Assembly (NCBI RefSeq): GCF_000426245.1
Contig: NZ_AUEZ01000041.1
Location: forward strand, 1-64,000
Length of the DNA stretch: 64,000 nucleotides
Reading direction: 5' to 3'
Source of the DNA: Bradyrhizobium sp. Ai1a-2
Lineage (GTDB): Bacteria > Pseudomonadota > Alphaproteobacteria > Rhizobiales > Xanthobacteraceae
The first letter of the stretch is position 1. Each line of letters starts with the position of its first letter. This document shows, in pieces, positions 23,807 to 32,741 of this stretch. The notes under the pieces are model-generated. The model worked only from the letters and a program-made list of their open reading frames with translations, was not told the origin of the DNA and ran no database searches. A program made the translations under genes and the position numbers.

Positions 23807-25393
23807 CTACTCGGCAGGCACCGAAGCTTCGCGCAGCCGGATCGAATAGTTCGACGCATTCTGCTGGCCGCTCGAAGCCGCACGCGCGAACGTGATCAGG
23901 TGATGCGCGATCATCGAAGATGCGATCAATCCCTCGATGTCGCCGCGGCGAAGCCGCCCGAGCGCGAACTTCCAGAATGTCCGCTTGTAGTCGCCGAGCA
24001 CGCCGACCTGCCAGAAGATGTTGCGCAACATGATCAGCCCGCGCCTGATATTGGCCCAGCTCTTCTTTTCGGGGATCATCGGCACCTTCACGCGGTTGGC
24101 GTAGGTGTAGTCGCATTGGTGCTCGTAACGCGCGAACAACTTTTCAGGCTCGTAGGCCACCTCCATGCACCGCTTCCACGAATTGATGACCTCATCGTAG
24201 GGCAAGAGGAACTCGACGTTGGAGTCGCGACCGTCGTCGTCGACGAGGCGCCCTTCGCGCTCGAGCCGGTCCCAGAGCGGCGTCTTCGGCAGCGCCTGCA
24301 GCAGGTTGATCGTCAATAGCGGAATCCTGGATTCATCGACGAAAGCGAGCAGCGCGTCCCCGGTCTCGGGCTTATCGGTGTCCAAGCCCATGATGATGCC
24401 GGAGACGACTTCCATGCCGTAGGAATTGATGGTCTGTACGCCTTCCAGAATCGGGACCATCATATTGTGGTCCTTGTGCATCGCCTTCAGCGCGTCGGGA
24501 TCGGGCGTCTCGATGCCGCAGAAGATGGTGACGAAGTAGGCTTCGCGCATCTTCTCGAGGATCTCGGGCCGCTTGGCGATGTTCAGCGTCGCCTCGCAGG
24601 CCAGCCGCACGACGTAGCCGGTCTTCTTCTGCCACTCGATCAGATGCGGCAACAGATCCAGCGCCGCCTTGCGGTTGCCGATGAAATTGTCATCGACGAA
24701 ATAGACCGTGTCGGTCATGCCGCATTCTCGCAGCCGCTCGAGCTCGGCGATGATCTGCTGCGGCGTCTTCAGGCGCGGGTTGCGGCCGTAGAGGCCGGGG
24801 ATGTCGCAGAACTCGCACTGATAGGGGCAGCCGCTGGAGAACTGGATGCTGCCGAGGAAATAGCGTTTCGTCTCCGCAAGCTCATAGGCCGGGATCGGAA
24901 ACTCCGTCATCGGCACACGGTCCATGGTCTTCAGGACCACCTGCTCGGCGGGACGCGACGTGTCGCGCGCAAGCCGCGCAATCAGCTCATTGGTGGCGTC
25001 GCCGAGCTCACCGACGTGAAGATAGTCGAAGGACGGATAGTAGTCCGGGCAGGCGCTGACCGACGGGCCGCCAAGGGCGACGGCAAGATCGAAGGCATGC
25101 GCACGACGGCAGATGTCGTTCATGTGGTGGCGCTGGATGTGCATGCCACTGACGAAGACCGCCTCCGCCCACTCGAAATCTGCGTTGCCGGCGGGACGGA
25201 TGTTCTCGTCGATGAAGCGGACCTGCCAGTTCTCCGGCAGATAGGCGGCGATCAGCAAGAGCCCCTGCGGCGGCATGAAGGCCTTGACGCCGTCGGTCAA
25301 GGGATAGGCGTATTCGAACGTACCGAACGCCGATGTGTAGCGCGGGAAGACGCAGAGGATGCGTCGTGCCGTCTCGATGCCCTCAGCTCTCAT
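23807..25393 (-). CDS. hpnP: B12-binding radical SAM protein, hopanoid C-2 methylase HpnP
   Basis: HpnP methylates hopanoids at C-2 using cobalamin and SAM. The protein is about 528 residues. An N-terminal cobalamin-binding-type domain (LCVFPRYTSAFGTFEYAYPL to VALGGPSVSACPDYYPS) precedes the radical SAM core with CPYQCEFC near residue 195, then IIMGLDTDKPETGDALLAF, and a C-terminal DUF4070-type region (NVEFLLPYDEVINSWKRCM). Length, domains and the nearby hopanoid locus support HpnP; another B12-radical SAM methylase cannot be excluded without alignment. The ATG at 25393 has GGAAG upstream. It sits between eutB (139-base gap) and eutC (six-base gap). Confidence 0.78.
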   Translation of the reverse strand: MRAEGIETARRILCVFPRYTSAFGTFEYAYPLTDGVKAFMPPQGLLLIAAYLPENWQVRFIDENIRPAGNADFEWAEAVFVSGMHIQRHHMNDICRRAHAFDLAVALGGPSVSACPDYYPSFDYLHVGELGDATNELIARLARDTSRPAEQVVLKTMDRVPMTEFPIPAYELAETKRYFLGSIQFSSGCPYQCEFCDIPGLYGRNPRLKTPQQIIAELERLRECGMTDTVYFVDDNFIGNRKAALDLLPHLIEWQKKTGYVVRLACEATLNIAKRPEILEKMREAYFVTIFCGIETPDPDALKAMHKDHNMMVPILEGVQTINSYGMEVVSGIIMGLDTDKPETGDALLAFVDESRIPLLTINLLQALPKTPLWDRLEREGRLVDDDGRDSNVEFLLPYDEVINSWKRCMEVAYEPEKLFARYEHQCDYTYANRVKVPMIPEKKSWANIRRGLIMLRNIFWQVGVLGDYKRTFWKFALGRLRRGDIEGLIASSMIAHHLITFARAASSGQQNASNYSIRLREASVPAE

Positions 25394-25535
25394 CAAAACT
25401 TCCTTAAGACGAGCCTAAACCAAATGTAAGCACGGCATTGAACGCTGGGCCAGAAATTCTTCAAGATTGTGGCGGTGCACACGCGCAGGGAACGGGGCGT
25501 TGCCAAAGCGCACTGCGAGGACGGAACGCCGAGTC

Positions 25536-26918
25536 TCAGGCGATCAGGCGCGAGGCAAATTCGGGCAGCAGTTCTGCACCGTCGGCAAGCCGGAAGTCCT
25601 TTCCTGCGAGGCCCGCGCGCAACAGCCAGTCGTCGAATTGGGGCGCCCGCTTAAGACCGAACACGTCCCGGATATAGAGCGCGTCGTGGAACGACGTCGA
25701 CTGGTAATTCAGCATGACGTCATCGGCGCCCGGCACCCCCATGATGAAGGTGACACCGGCCGCGGCCAGCAGCGTCAGGAGATTGTCCATGTCGTCCTGG
25801 TCGGCCTCGGCGTGGTTGGTGTAGCAGACGTCGACGCCGAGCGGCAGGCCGAGCAGCTTGCCGCAGAAATGATCCTCCAGGCCGGCGCGGATGATTTCCT
25901 TGCCGTCGTAGAGATATTCCGGGCCGATGAAGCCGACCACGCTGTTGACGAGCAGAGGATCGAAGGCGCGGGCGACCGCATAGGCGCGGGCCTCGCAGGT
26001 CTGCTGGTCGACGCCGTGATGGGCATTGGCCGACAGCGCGGAGCCCTGCCCGGTCTCGAAATACATGACGTTGTCACCGACCGTGCCGCGGCGAAGCGAC
26101 AGTCCGGCCGCCCGCGCTTCGCCGAGCAGCGCAAGATCGACGCCGAAACTGCGGTTGGCGGCTTCCGTCCCGGCGATCGACTGGAATACCAGATCGACCG
26201 GCAGGCCCTGCCCGATCAGCCCCAGCGTCGTCGTCACATGAGTCAGCACGCAGCCCTGGGTCGGGACTGAAAGGCGCGTGATGATGTCGTCAAGCAGTCT
26301 CAACAGGCCGCCGATGACATTGGGGTCATCGCTTGCCGGATTGATGCCGATGCAGGCGTCGCCCGATCCGAGCAGGAGCCCGTCGAGGATCGAGGCGGTG
26401 ATGCCCTTGACGTCGTCGAAGGGATGGTTGGGCTGCAGCCGCGTGCTCATCCGGCCGCGCAGCCCGATGGTGTTGCGGAAGCGGGTCGTCACCTCGCATT
26501 TCTTGGCCACCAGAATCAGGTCCTGGTTGCGCATCAGTTTCGACACCGCGGCCGCCATTTCCGGCGTGATGCCGCGGGACAGCTTCTGCAGCGCGTCGGT
26601 CGTCGCGGCATCCGACAACAGCCAGTCGCGAAACCCGCCGATGGTCAGTGACGAGACGGTGGCAAAAGCCGCTGCATCATGGGTATCGAGGATCAGGCGG
26701 CTGACCTCGTCGTCCTCGTAGGGAATGACCGCCTCGTTGAGGAACTGCTTCAGCGGCACATCGGCGAGCGCGATCCGCGCCGCGATCGTCTCCTCCGCAC
26801 TTCCGGCCGCGATCCCCGCAAGGCGGTCGCCGGAGCGCGGCGGCGCGGCCTTGGCGAGCAGGTCGCGCAAATCGCCGAACACGTAGGAGGTGGCACCGAT
26901 GACGTGGCGATAGAGCAT
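25536..26918 (-). CDS. eutB: ethanolamine ammonia-lyase large subunit EutB
   Basis: EutB is the catalytic subunit of adenosylcobalamin-dependent ethanolamine ammonia-lyase. The protein has 460 residues, normal for the family. Characteristic segments are TTRFRNTIGLRGRMSTRLQP, GDACIGINPASDDP, TQGCVLTHVTTTLGLI, QGSALSANAHHGVDQQTCEA, NSVVGFIGPEYLYDG, and GVPGADDVMLNYQSTSFHD. The start is the ATG at 26918. I see no other eut genes (no microcompartment shell, eutA or regulator) in the window, so ethanolamine would be used by a simple route. Confidence 0.97.
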   Translation of the reverse strand: MLYRHVIGATSYVFGDLRDLLAKAAPPRSGDRLAGIAAGSAEETIAARIALADVPLKQFLNEAVIPYEDDEVSRLILDTHDAAAFATVSSLTIGGFRDWLLSDAATTDALQKLSRGITPEMAAAVSKLMRNQDLILVAKKCEVTTRFRNTIGLRGRMSTRLQPNHPFDDVKGITASILDGLLLGSGDACIGINPASDDPNVIGGLLRLLDDIITRLSVPTQGCVLTHVTTTLGLIGQGLPVDLVFQSIAGTEAANRSFGVDLALLGEARAAGLSLRRGTVGDNVMYFETGQGSALSANAHHGVDQQTCEARAYAVARAFDPLLVNSVVGFIGPEYLYDGKEIIRAGLEDHFCGKLLGLPLGVDVCYTNHAEADQDDMDNLLTLLAAAGVTFIMGVPGADDVMLNYQSTSFHDALYIRDVFGLKRAPQFDDWLLRAGLAGKDFRLADGAELLPEFASRLIA

Positions 26919-27131
26919 AACGAGTTCCCGCGCGCTGGCCGCGCTTCATTGGATCAACAGCCTATCACCATGCAAGAACCAGTGCCGACGGGTTATCCGG
27001 CCCGGTCCCGGCCGGGCCACCCTGCCGCCGGTTGCAATGCGGAAAACTTCGCGCATTAAGAAATAATCCACCAAAATTCTGGATGATTTTACCGGCCGCC
27101 AGTGCTCCCCGGCCTGTCTGGAGTGCCGCGA
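26919..27131. promoter_or_regulatory. divergent promoter region eutB / chemoreceptor
   Basis: The region between the divergent genes should contain both promoters. The AT-rich stretch around 27056-27090 is the most promoter-like part, but I cannot assign boxes. Confidence 0.35.
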
Positions 27132-28880
27132 ATGGCTGAAATCACGACGTCCTCCCACCCCATCCCTGTCCGCACCATGACATCCCGGCTTTCGCTCGCT
27201 GCCAAGCTGTATGCGATCTTCGCGCTGTTTGCGGTGCTGACCGCGGCCATCACCTTCCTGTCCGACTACAACAGCCGCCGGAACGCGGAGCTTACGGAAG
27301 CCGTGGAGACGGCAAGCCGCGAGGCGCTGAACGTCGAGCGGGTCAATTCGCTCGTCTATGCAGTGGTGATGGAATCCCGCGGCATCTACATGTCGACGGA
27401 GCCGGCCACGGTGAAGAAATACGGCGACGGGCTCCTCAAGTTCAACGAGCGTGTCCTCGCCGTGGTCAAGAACTGGGAGCAGATTGTCCAGGCCGACGAT
27501 GCCGAGCAGTTCGCCAATTTCAAGAAACGCATCGAGCAGTTCGTCGACTTCCGCAGAGAGCTCGTGCGCCGCGGCGTCGAGATCGGCGCCGCCGCGGGCC
27601 GCGAATGGGGCGACAACGACGCCAACCGCGACGTTCGCACGGCGCTGAACAAGGATTTGGAGGCGCTGTCGAAGGTCTATGCCGAGCGCAGCAAGAAGCT
27701 GGCGCACGAGACCGACACCAGCCGCACCATGGCCCTCGTCCTGACCGGCCTTGGCGGTCTGGCGCTGGTTCTGGTGGTGCTCGGCGTGCTGATCATCGCG
27801 CGCTCGGTCGCCCGCCCGCTGTCGGCGATCACCACAACGATCAGGCAGGTCGCGGCAGGCGAGGAGAACGTCGCGGTTCCCCACACAAGGCGCGGCGACG
27901 AGATCGGCGCGCTGGCGCGCGCGATCGAGATCTTCCGGGAGGCGATGCAGCGCAACCGCAATCTCAACTCGCAGGTGCTGCAGGAATCGAAGGCACGCGA
28001 CGAGCGCACCAGGCACATCGAAACCTCGGTGGAAGCATTCCGCGAGGCGATCGGCGCCGTGTTGCGCGCGGTCAACGACAACGCGGCCTCGATGCGCGAT
28101 ACGGCGCAGGCCATTGCCAGCGTCGCATCCGATGCCAGCGATCGCGCGGTGACGGCCGCCGGCGCCACCACGCAAGCTGCCGACAATGTCTCCGCTGTCG
28201 CCAGCGCCGCCGAAGAGCTCTCGGCTTCGGTGCAGGAGATCGGCCGCCAGGTCCACCAGTCCGCCGGCGCGGTCGAGCAGGCCGGCCAGCGCACCGACAA
28301 ATCGGTCGCCGAGATCGAAGGGCTTGCCGCCGCGACCCAGCGCATCGACGGCGTGCTCACGCTGATCCGGGCGATCGCCGAGCAGACCAACCTGCTCGCG
28401 CTCAACGCCACCATCGAGGCCGCGCGCGCCGGCGAAGCCGGCCGCGGCTTTGCGGTCGTCGCCCATGAGGTCAAGGCGCTGGCGGAACAGACGGCGAAAG
28501 CCACCGTCGACATCGGCGAGAATATCGGCACGATCCAGGCCTCGACGCGCAATTCGGTCGAGGCGGTGCGCGAGATCGGCAACGCCGTGCGCGAGATCAA
28601 CGCGGTGACATCGAACATCGCGAGCGCCGTCGGCGAACAGGACGCCGCGACGCGCGAGATCTCGATCAATGCGCAGGCGGCCGCGCAAGGCAATGACACG
28701 CTGGTGGTCAATATCGGCTCGCTCAGCGAAGCGATGGGAAAGACATCCGTCGCCGCGGAATCGGTGCTTTCTGCGTCCGGGGAACTGACCGCGACGGCCG
28801 AGACGCTGTCGCGCGAGGTCGAGAAGTTTTTCCGCAATTTGCGCGCCGATCCGATTGAGGGCGCGCGCAGGAGCGCGTGA
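27132..28880 (+). CDS. methyl-accepting chemotaxis protein
   Basis: The protein (582 residues) is an inner-membrane chemoreceptor. A first membrane span (KLYAIFALFAVLTAAITFL, about residues 25-45) is followed by a helical periplasmic sensor of about 150 residues. A second span (MALVLTGLGGLALVLVVLGVL) leads to a HAMP domain (RPLSAITTTIRQVAAGEENV), then the signalling domain with the hairpin tip EQTNLLALNATIEAARAGEAGRG. There is no C-terminal NWETF pentapeptide. The start at 27132 has GGAG upstream. The ligand is unknown. The stop abuts that of the convergent kinase gene. Confidence 0.93.
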   Translation: MAEITTSSHPIPVRTMTSRLSLAAKLYAIFALFAVLTAAITFLSDYNSRRNAELTEAVETASREALNVERVNSLVYAVVMESRGIYMSTEPATVKKYGDGLLKFNERVLAVVKNWEQIVQADDAEQFANFKKRIEQFVDFRRELVRRGVEIGAAAGREWGDNDANRDVRTALNKDLEALSKVYAERSKKLAHETDTSRTMALVLTGLGGLALVLVVLGVLIIARSVARPLSAITTTIRQVAAGEENVAVPHTRRGDEIGALARAIEIFREAMQRNRNLNSQVLQESKARDERTRHIETSVEAFREAIGAVLRAVNDNAASMRDTAQAIASVASDASDRAVTAAGATTQAADNVSAVASAAEELSASVQEIGRQVHQSAGAVEQAGQRTDKSVAEIEGLAAATQRIDGVLTLIRAIAEQTNLLALNATIEAARAGEAGRGFAVVAHEVKALAEQTAKATVDIGENIGTIQASTRNSVEAVREIGNAVREINAVTSNIASAVGEQDAATREISINAQAAAQGNDTLVVNIGSLSEAMGKTSVAAESVLSASGELTATAETLSREVEKFFRNLRADPIEGARRSA

Positions 28881-30146
28881 TCAGCCCATCCGCGGTGTTG
28901 GTTCGGCGACGATCCTCGGCAACAGCAGCTGAATGCGCGTGCCGCTGCCGGGCTCGCTATCCAGCCTGATGCGCCCTCCCAGGCGTTCGGTCACGATGTT
29001 GTGGACGATGTGCAGGCCGAGGCCGGTCGCGCCTTCGTGGCGGCGGGTCGTGAAGAAGGGATCGAACGCGCGACGCCTGATCTCGGCGCTCATCCCCGAA
29101 CCATTGTCGGCAAAGACCACCTCGACATGATCGGGCCCTGCGGCGCGCACGGTCAGCTCGACACCACCTCCGCCGCCGTCCGTAAACGCATGCGCGATGA
29201 CATTGAACGCCAGATTGGTCAACACCTGCCCGTAAGGACCGGGATAGCTGTTCATCCGAAGGTCCGGCTCGCATGATGCATTCAACAGGATACCGCGCTC
29301 CTCAAATTCGGGACGCAGGTTGACGAGGATCCGTCCGGTCAACTCGCCGACATCGAACTCACGCCGCTCGGATTGATCGTCATCGGCCGCGACCTGCTTG
29401 AACGCGCTCACCAGTTCGGCCGCGCGATTGAGGTTTGTCACGAGCTGGTTCGACGCATCGTTGATCGCAGCGACGAACTCGGTCAGCGTCGAACGGCGGA
29501 GGCCGCCGCGCGCGGCTTCCGCTGCAAAGCGCTCGGTCCTGCGCTGAAGCGACGACGCTACCGTCAGGCTGATGCCGACGGGATTGTTGACCTCGTGGGC
29601 GACGCCCGCGACCATCCGTCCAAGCGCGGCAAGCTTCTCGGCCTCGACCAGCGAAGCCTGGGCCTCGCGCAGATCGCGCAGCGCGTCCTCGGCCGCGTCG
29701 CGGGCCTGGCGAAGCGCTTGCTCGTTGCGCTTCCGTTCGGTGATCTCCTCCGCCGCGACATTGATGGCGACGATCTGGCCGCTTGGTGCGCGCAGCGGGT
29801 GCCAATACGTCACCCAGAAACGCTCATCGACCTGATCGGCCCGCTGACCGGCGACTTCGATGCCGATCACCGGTTCGCCGGTCTCCATGATCGACCGCAC
29901 GATCCGCTCGACCGAGTCGGCCAGCGCCGGCACGCAATCCCTGACGGTACGTCCGAGATGGTACTCGACGGACAATCCGCATATCTCGGTAAGGCGTTGA
30001 TTGATCTGCAGATACCGGCAGTCTGGCGATAGGCATGCCAAGCCGATCGGCGCTGTGTCGTAGACCAGCTGCAGCGCCGGCTGTGGGAACAACATGACGG
30101 CCGCTGGTTCGCCCCCCGGCCTCACATTCGCAGTATTCGACACCAT
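28881..30146 (-). CDS. PAS-domain sensor histidine kinase
   Basis: The protein has about 421 residues. An N-terminal PAS domain (LQLVYDTAPIGLACLSPDCR to NVAAEEITERKR) leads through a coiled coil to a HisKA-like region with the phospho-acceptor His in GRMVAGVAHEVNNPVGIS (near residue 190). The HATPase domain has N box NLAFNVIAHAF, G1 FADNGSGM and G2 TGLGLHIVHNIV. No membrane span is visible, so it is probably cytoplasmic. I chose the ATG at 30146 because AGGGGAAGG precedes it; longer frames upstream lack support. No response regulator is adjacent. Confidence 0.9.
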   Translation of the reverse strand: MVSNTANVRPGGEPAAVMLFPQPALQLVYDTAPIGLACLSPDCRYLQINQRLTEICGLSVEYHLGRTVRDCVPALADSVERIVRSIMETGEPVIGIEVAGQRADQVDERFWVTYWHPLRAPSGQIVAINVAAEEITERKRNEQALRQARDAAEDALRDLREAQASLVEAEKLAALGRMVAGVAHEVNNPVGISLTVASSLQRRTERFAAEAARGGLRRSTLTEFVAAINDASNQLVTNLNRAAELVSAFKQVAADDDQSERREFDVGELTGRILVNLRPEFEERGILLNASCEPDLRMNSYPGPYGQVLTNLAFNVIAHAFTDGGGGGVELTVRAAGPDHVEVVFADNGSGMSAEIRRRAFDPFFTTRRHEGATGLGLHIVHNIVTERLGGRIRLDSEPGSGTRIQLLLPRIVAEPTPRMG

Positions 30147-30277
30147 GCCTTCCCCTGCTGCCAAGAGGGTGAACTCCCGCAGGCCCCGACTCGTTCCCAC
30201 CATCGGAACCGATTCAACGATTTCTTCTCGGCCTGGTGGCTCGCTCCGGCGGTTTGCAACCCGCAGGAGAGTGGTCA

Positions 30278-31270
30278 TCAAGAATGGTGGCGAGACGTGG
30301 AAACGGGTGACCGCAGCACGCACCGGAAACCGACATGGCTCGTCGAGGCATCAATCGCTTCGGCGTGCCGCGCGGCGGGACGATAGCGGCGACTGTAGTT
30401 CGGCGCGGAGAGATGCGAGCCGCCCTTGAGCACCTTGCGCGGAATGCGGGCCCGCGGGCGCGCCGGATCGTAACTGGCCTCCTTGCGGCCGCCGACCGGA
30501 TTGTGCGGAACGCCATGCTGCGCGTCGGCTTCGTGGTGTGCCGACCACCAATCGGTCGTCCACTCCCAGACGTTGCCGATCATGTCGTAGACGCCATAGC
30601 CGTTCGACGGGAATGCCGTCACCGGCGAGGTGCGGTCATAGCCGTCCTCGCACAGGTTCTGGACCGGGAAATTGCCCTGCCAGGTGTTGGCCACGTGCAC
30701 GCCGCCGGGCATCAAGGCGTTGCCCCAGGCGTATTCCTCATCCTCAAGCCCGCCACGCGCGGCGAATTCCCATTCCGCTTCCGTCGGCAATTCCTTCCCG
30801 ACCCATTTCGCGTAGGCCAATGCGTCGGCGTAGGTGATGTGCACGACCGGATGACTGCCGAGCACGTTGATGTGGGTCTTGGGGCCGTATGGATGGCGCC
30901 AGTTGGCGCCGGGCACGAACGTCCACCACTGGCTGGTGTCGCGCAAATCGCGCACCCGCCGCGGCGCCGTGAAGACGAGCGAGCCGGCCAGACGCATGTC
31001 CGGCGGTGCGTCCGGATCGTTCGCGGGACCGGGCGGAATCTCCGCCGCGGTGATGTGGCCGGTGGCGAGCACGAACTCGCGGAACTGCCAATTGGTGATC
31101 GGTGCACGGTCGATCCAGAAACCGTCGACCCTTACGCGATGCGATGGCGCTTCTTCGGGGTAGTGATGGTCTGATCCCATCCGGAACGCACCGCCGGGAA
31201 TCCAGACCATGTCCTCGGTCCTGATATCATCCGGCTGAAAGCTACTGCACTCGGTCCCTGCCCGAAACAT
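30278..31270 (-). CDS. FGE/SUMF1-family protein lacking both catalytic cysteines
   Basis: The protein (330 residues) has the full formylglycine-generating-enzyme fold: DMVWIPGGAFRMGSDHHYPE, VDGFWIDRAPITNWQFREFV, ELPTEAEWEFAARGG, NVWEWTTDWW and STSHVGFRC. In active FGE the copper-binding catalytic pair is Cys-x4-Cys (human 336/341). Here the aligned segment is GGSHLSAPNYSRRYRPAARH, with Ser at about residues 288 and 293 (codons TCC at 30407-30409 and AGT at 30392-30394). Each is one base from a Cys codon. The rest is intact, so it is either a recently inactivated FGE or has another role. No sulfatase gene is nearby. The start at 31270 is the best supported. Confidence 0.88.
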   Translation of the reverse strand: MFRAGTECSSFQPDDIRTEDMVWIPGGAFRMGSDHHYPEEAPSHRVRVDGFWIDRAPITNWQFREFVLATGHITAAEIPPGPANDPDAPPDMRLAGSLVFTAPRRVRDLRDTSQWWTFVPGANWRHPYGPKTHINVLGSHPVVHITYADALAYAKWVGKELPTEAEWEFAARGGLEDEEYAWGNALMPGGVHVANTWQGNFPVQNLCEDGYDRTSPVTAFPSNGYGVYDMIGNVWEWTTDWWSAHHEADAQHGVPHNPVGGRKEASYDPARPRARIPRKVLKGGSHLSAPNYSRRYRPAARHAEAIDASTSHVGFRCVLRSPVSTSRHHS

Positions 31271-31722
31271 GGCGCCAGCTTTGCGCGGTGTCGCGCCCCT
31301 TCCGGTTCGAGCGCCGCCAGCCCAGCGGCAACCACAGTTGAGCCCCTTTTCTTGTCGTGCGCGCAGGCTGCGATAGGCACAGCCGACTCTATGGCGCGTG
31401 ATGCGGTCCAACCCGACCTGATCGCGTGCCTGCTCTGGTTGAGGATCAAACGATAGACCAACTCCGCATGCCTGTGATGTGCAGATTGTGCCAATTTTCG
31501 GCAAGCTCGCTCTCCGCCGCCACGCCAACCCGGCGATGCACCCGGCTCTTCGCGTTCGCAAAAAGGCTTTGACGAAAGCTCAGCGAAAATTGTTGCCGCA
31601 TGCGCGCCATCACGAAACCCGAATCGCGACCACAAATCGGTGTCAGGGTGTGGCAGGAACTTCGCCGTCTCCGGCTTGTTGTCGGGAGCGACACTGCCCC
31701 ACCGCGCGTGGGGGAAGCGAAG

Positions 31723-32715
31723 ATGGCGCAACGTCTTTCGGTAAACATCTCCAACCTTGATGGCTTCGAGGGCATGCATCAAGGCGTCAAGGGCAGCCAT
31801 GTCGACGTCATGCAGATCGGACGTGGCAGGCTGCGCGGGACCCTGTCTCATGTCGGCATCGGGGATTTCTCGCTGAGCATCGGCTCGTTCAATCTCGGCC
31901 TGCGCACGCAGCGTATTTCGAGCGACGACCGGCTGATCGTCGGAATGCTGCTTGATGCCGAAGACCGCGTCACGCACTGGTCGTTCGACATGCGTCCGTC
32001 CGACGTCCTGGTGATCCCGCCGCTGGTCGAGCATGACGGGATCTTCCATGGCGCATCCACCTATGCAGCGGTCCGGCTCGATCTCTCGCATCTCGGCTCC
32101 GTCTTCGGCGGCGACGCGCGGCTCAGCGATCCCACGCATTGGCTGCAAAAGAACTACTATCGCGCCAAGGATGAGATCGGCATGGTCGCAGCCCGCCGGC
32201 TGCCCCAGATCATTTCAAATCTCGCGCGGCACGAGTCGGTATTTTCGGATGATGCGGCCGAATTCTGGAAGCGCGCCATCGTCGACTGCATGACCGGCAC
32301 CATCCTCAATTCGCTGCCGCCGGACGACCGCGGCCATCTGCCGTCGGCGATGAAGCTCGTTCGCCGTGTCGAGGAATATCTCGATACGGTGGGCCCAAGG
32401 CCGGTGCATATCTCCGAGATCTGCGCCGAATTCAGCCTGTCGCGGCGCGGACTTCACCGCGCCTTTCACGAAGTGTTCGGCATCGGCCCCGTGACGTTCC
32501 TGCGCCACAAGCGCCTTTGCGCCATCCATTCCATGCTGAGGGAAAGCATGCCCGGAGAAGTCACCGTCGGCGAAGTCGCGATGCAGCAGGGCTTCATCGA
32601 GCTCGGACGGTTCGCCCAATATTACCGAAGCCTGTTCGGCGAGTACCCGTCCGAGACGCTGCGCGGCAAGCGCGCGGTCGGACTGTTGCCGTCCGCAGCA
32701 GCATTCGCCGAGTGA
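31723..32715 (+). CDS. AraC-family transcriptional regulator
   Basis: The 330-residue protein has an N-terminal sensory half (residues 1-220, with RPSDVLVIPPLVEHDGIFHG resembling a cupin-type ligand domain) and a C-terminal AraC DNA-binding domain with two helix-turn-helix units: VHISEICAEFSLSRRGLHRAFHEVFGIGPVTFLRHKRL and VTVGEVAMQQGFIELGRFAQYYRSLFGEYPSETLR. The ATG at 31723 has GGGGGAAG upstream. It is divergent from the FGE-like gene, which it may regulate. Confidence 0.9.
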   Translation: MAQRLSVNISNLDGFEGMHQGVKGSHVDVMQIGRGRLRGTLSHVGIGDFSLSIGSFNLGLRTQRISSDDRLIVGMLLDAEDRVTHWSFDMRPSDVLVIPPLVEHDGIFHGASTYAAVRLDLSHLGSVFGGDARLSDPTHWLQKNYYRAKDEIGMVAARRLPQIISNLARHESVFSDDAAEFWKRAIVDCMTGTILNSLPPDDRGHLPSAMKLVRRVEEYLDTVGPRPVHISEICAEFSLSRRGLHRAFHEVFGIGPVTFLRHKRLCAIHSMLRESMPGEVTVGEVAMQQGFIELGRFAQYYRSLFGEYPSETLRGKRAVGLLPSAAAFAE

Positions 32716-32741
32716 TCGGCGCTGCTACGCGTGCAATAGCG

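Noticed and set aside
26946..28688. 580-codon minus-strand open frame opposite the chemoreceptor
   Set aside because: The plus-strand frame has clear HAMP and signalling domains; the minus frame has none.
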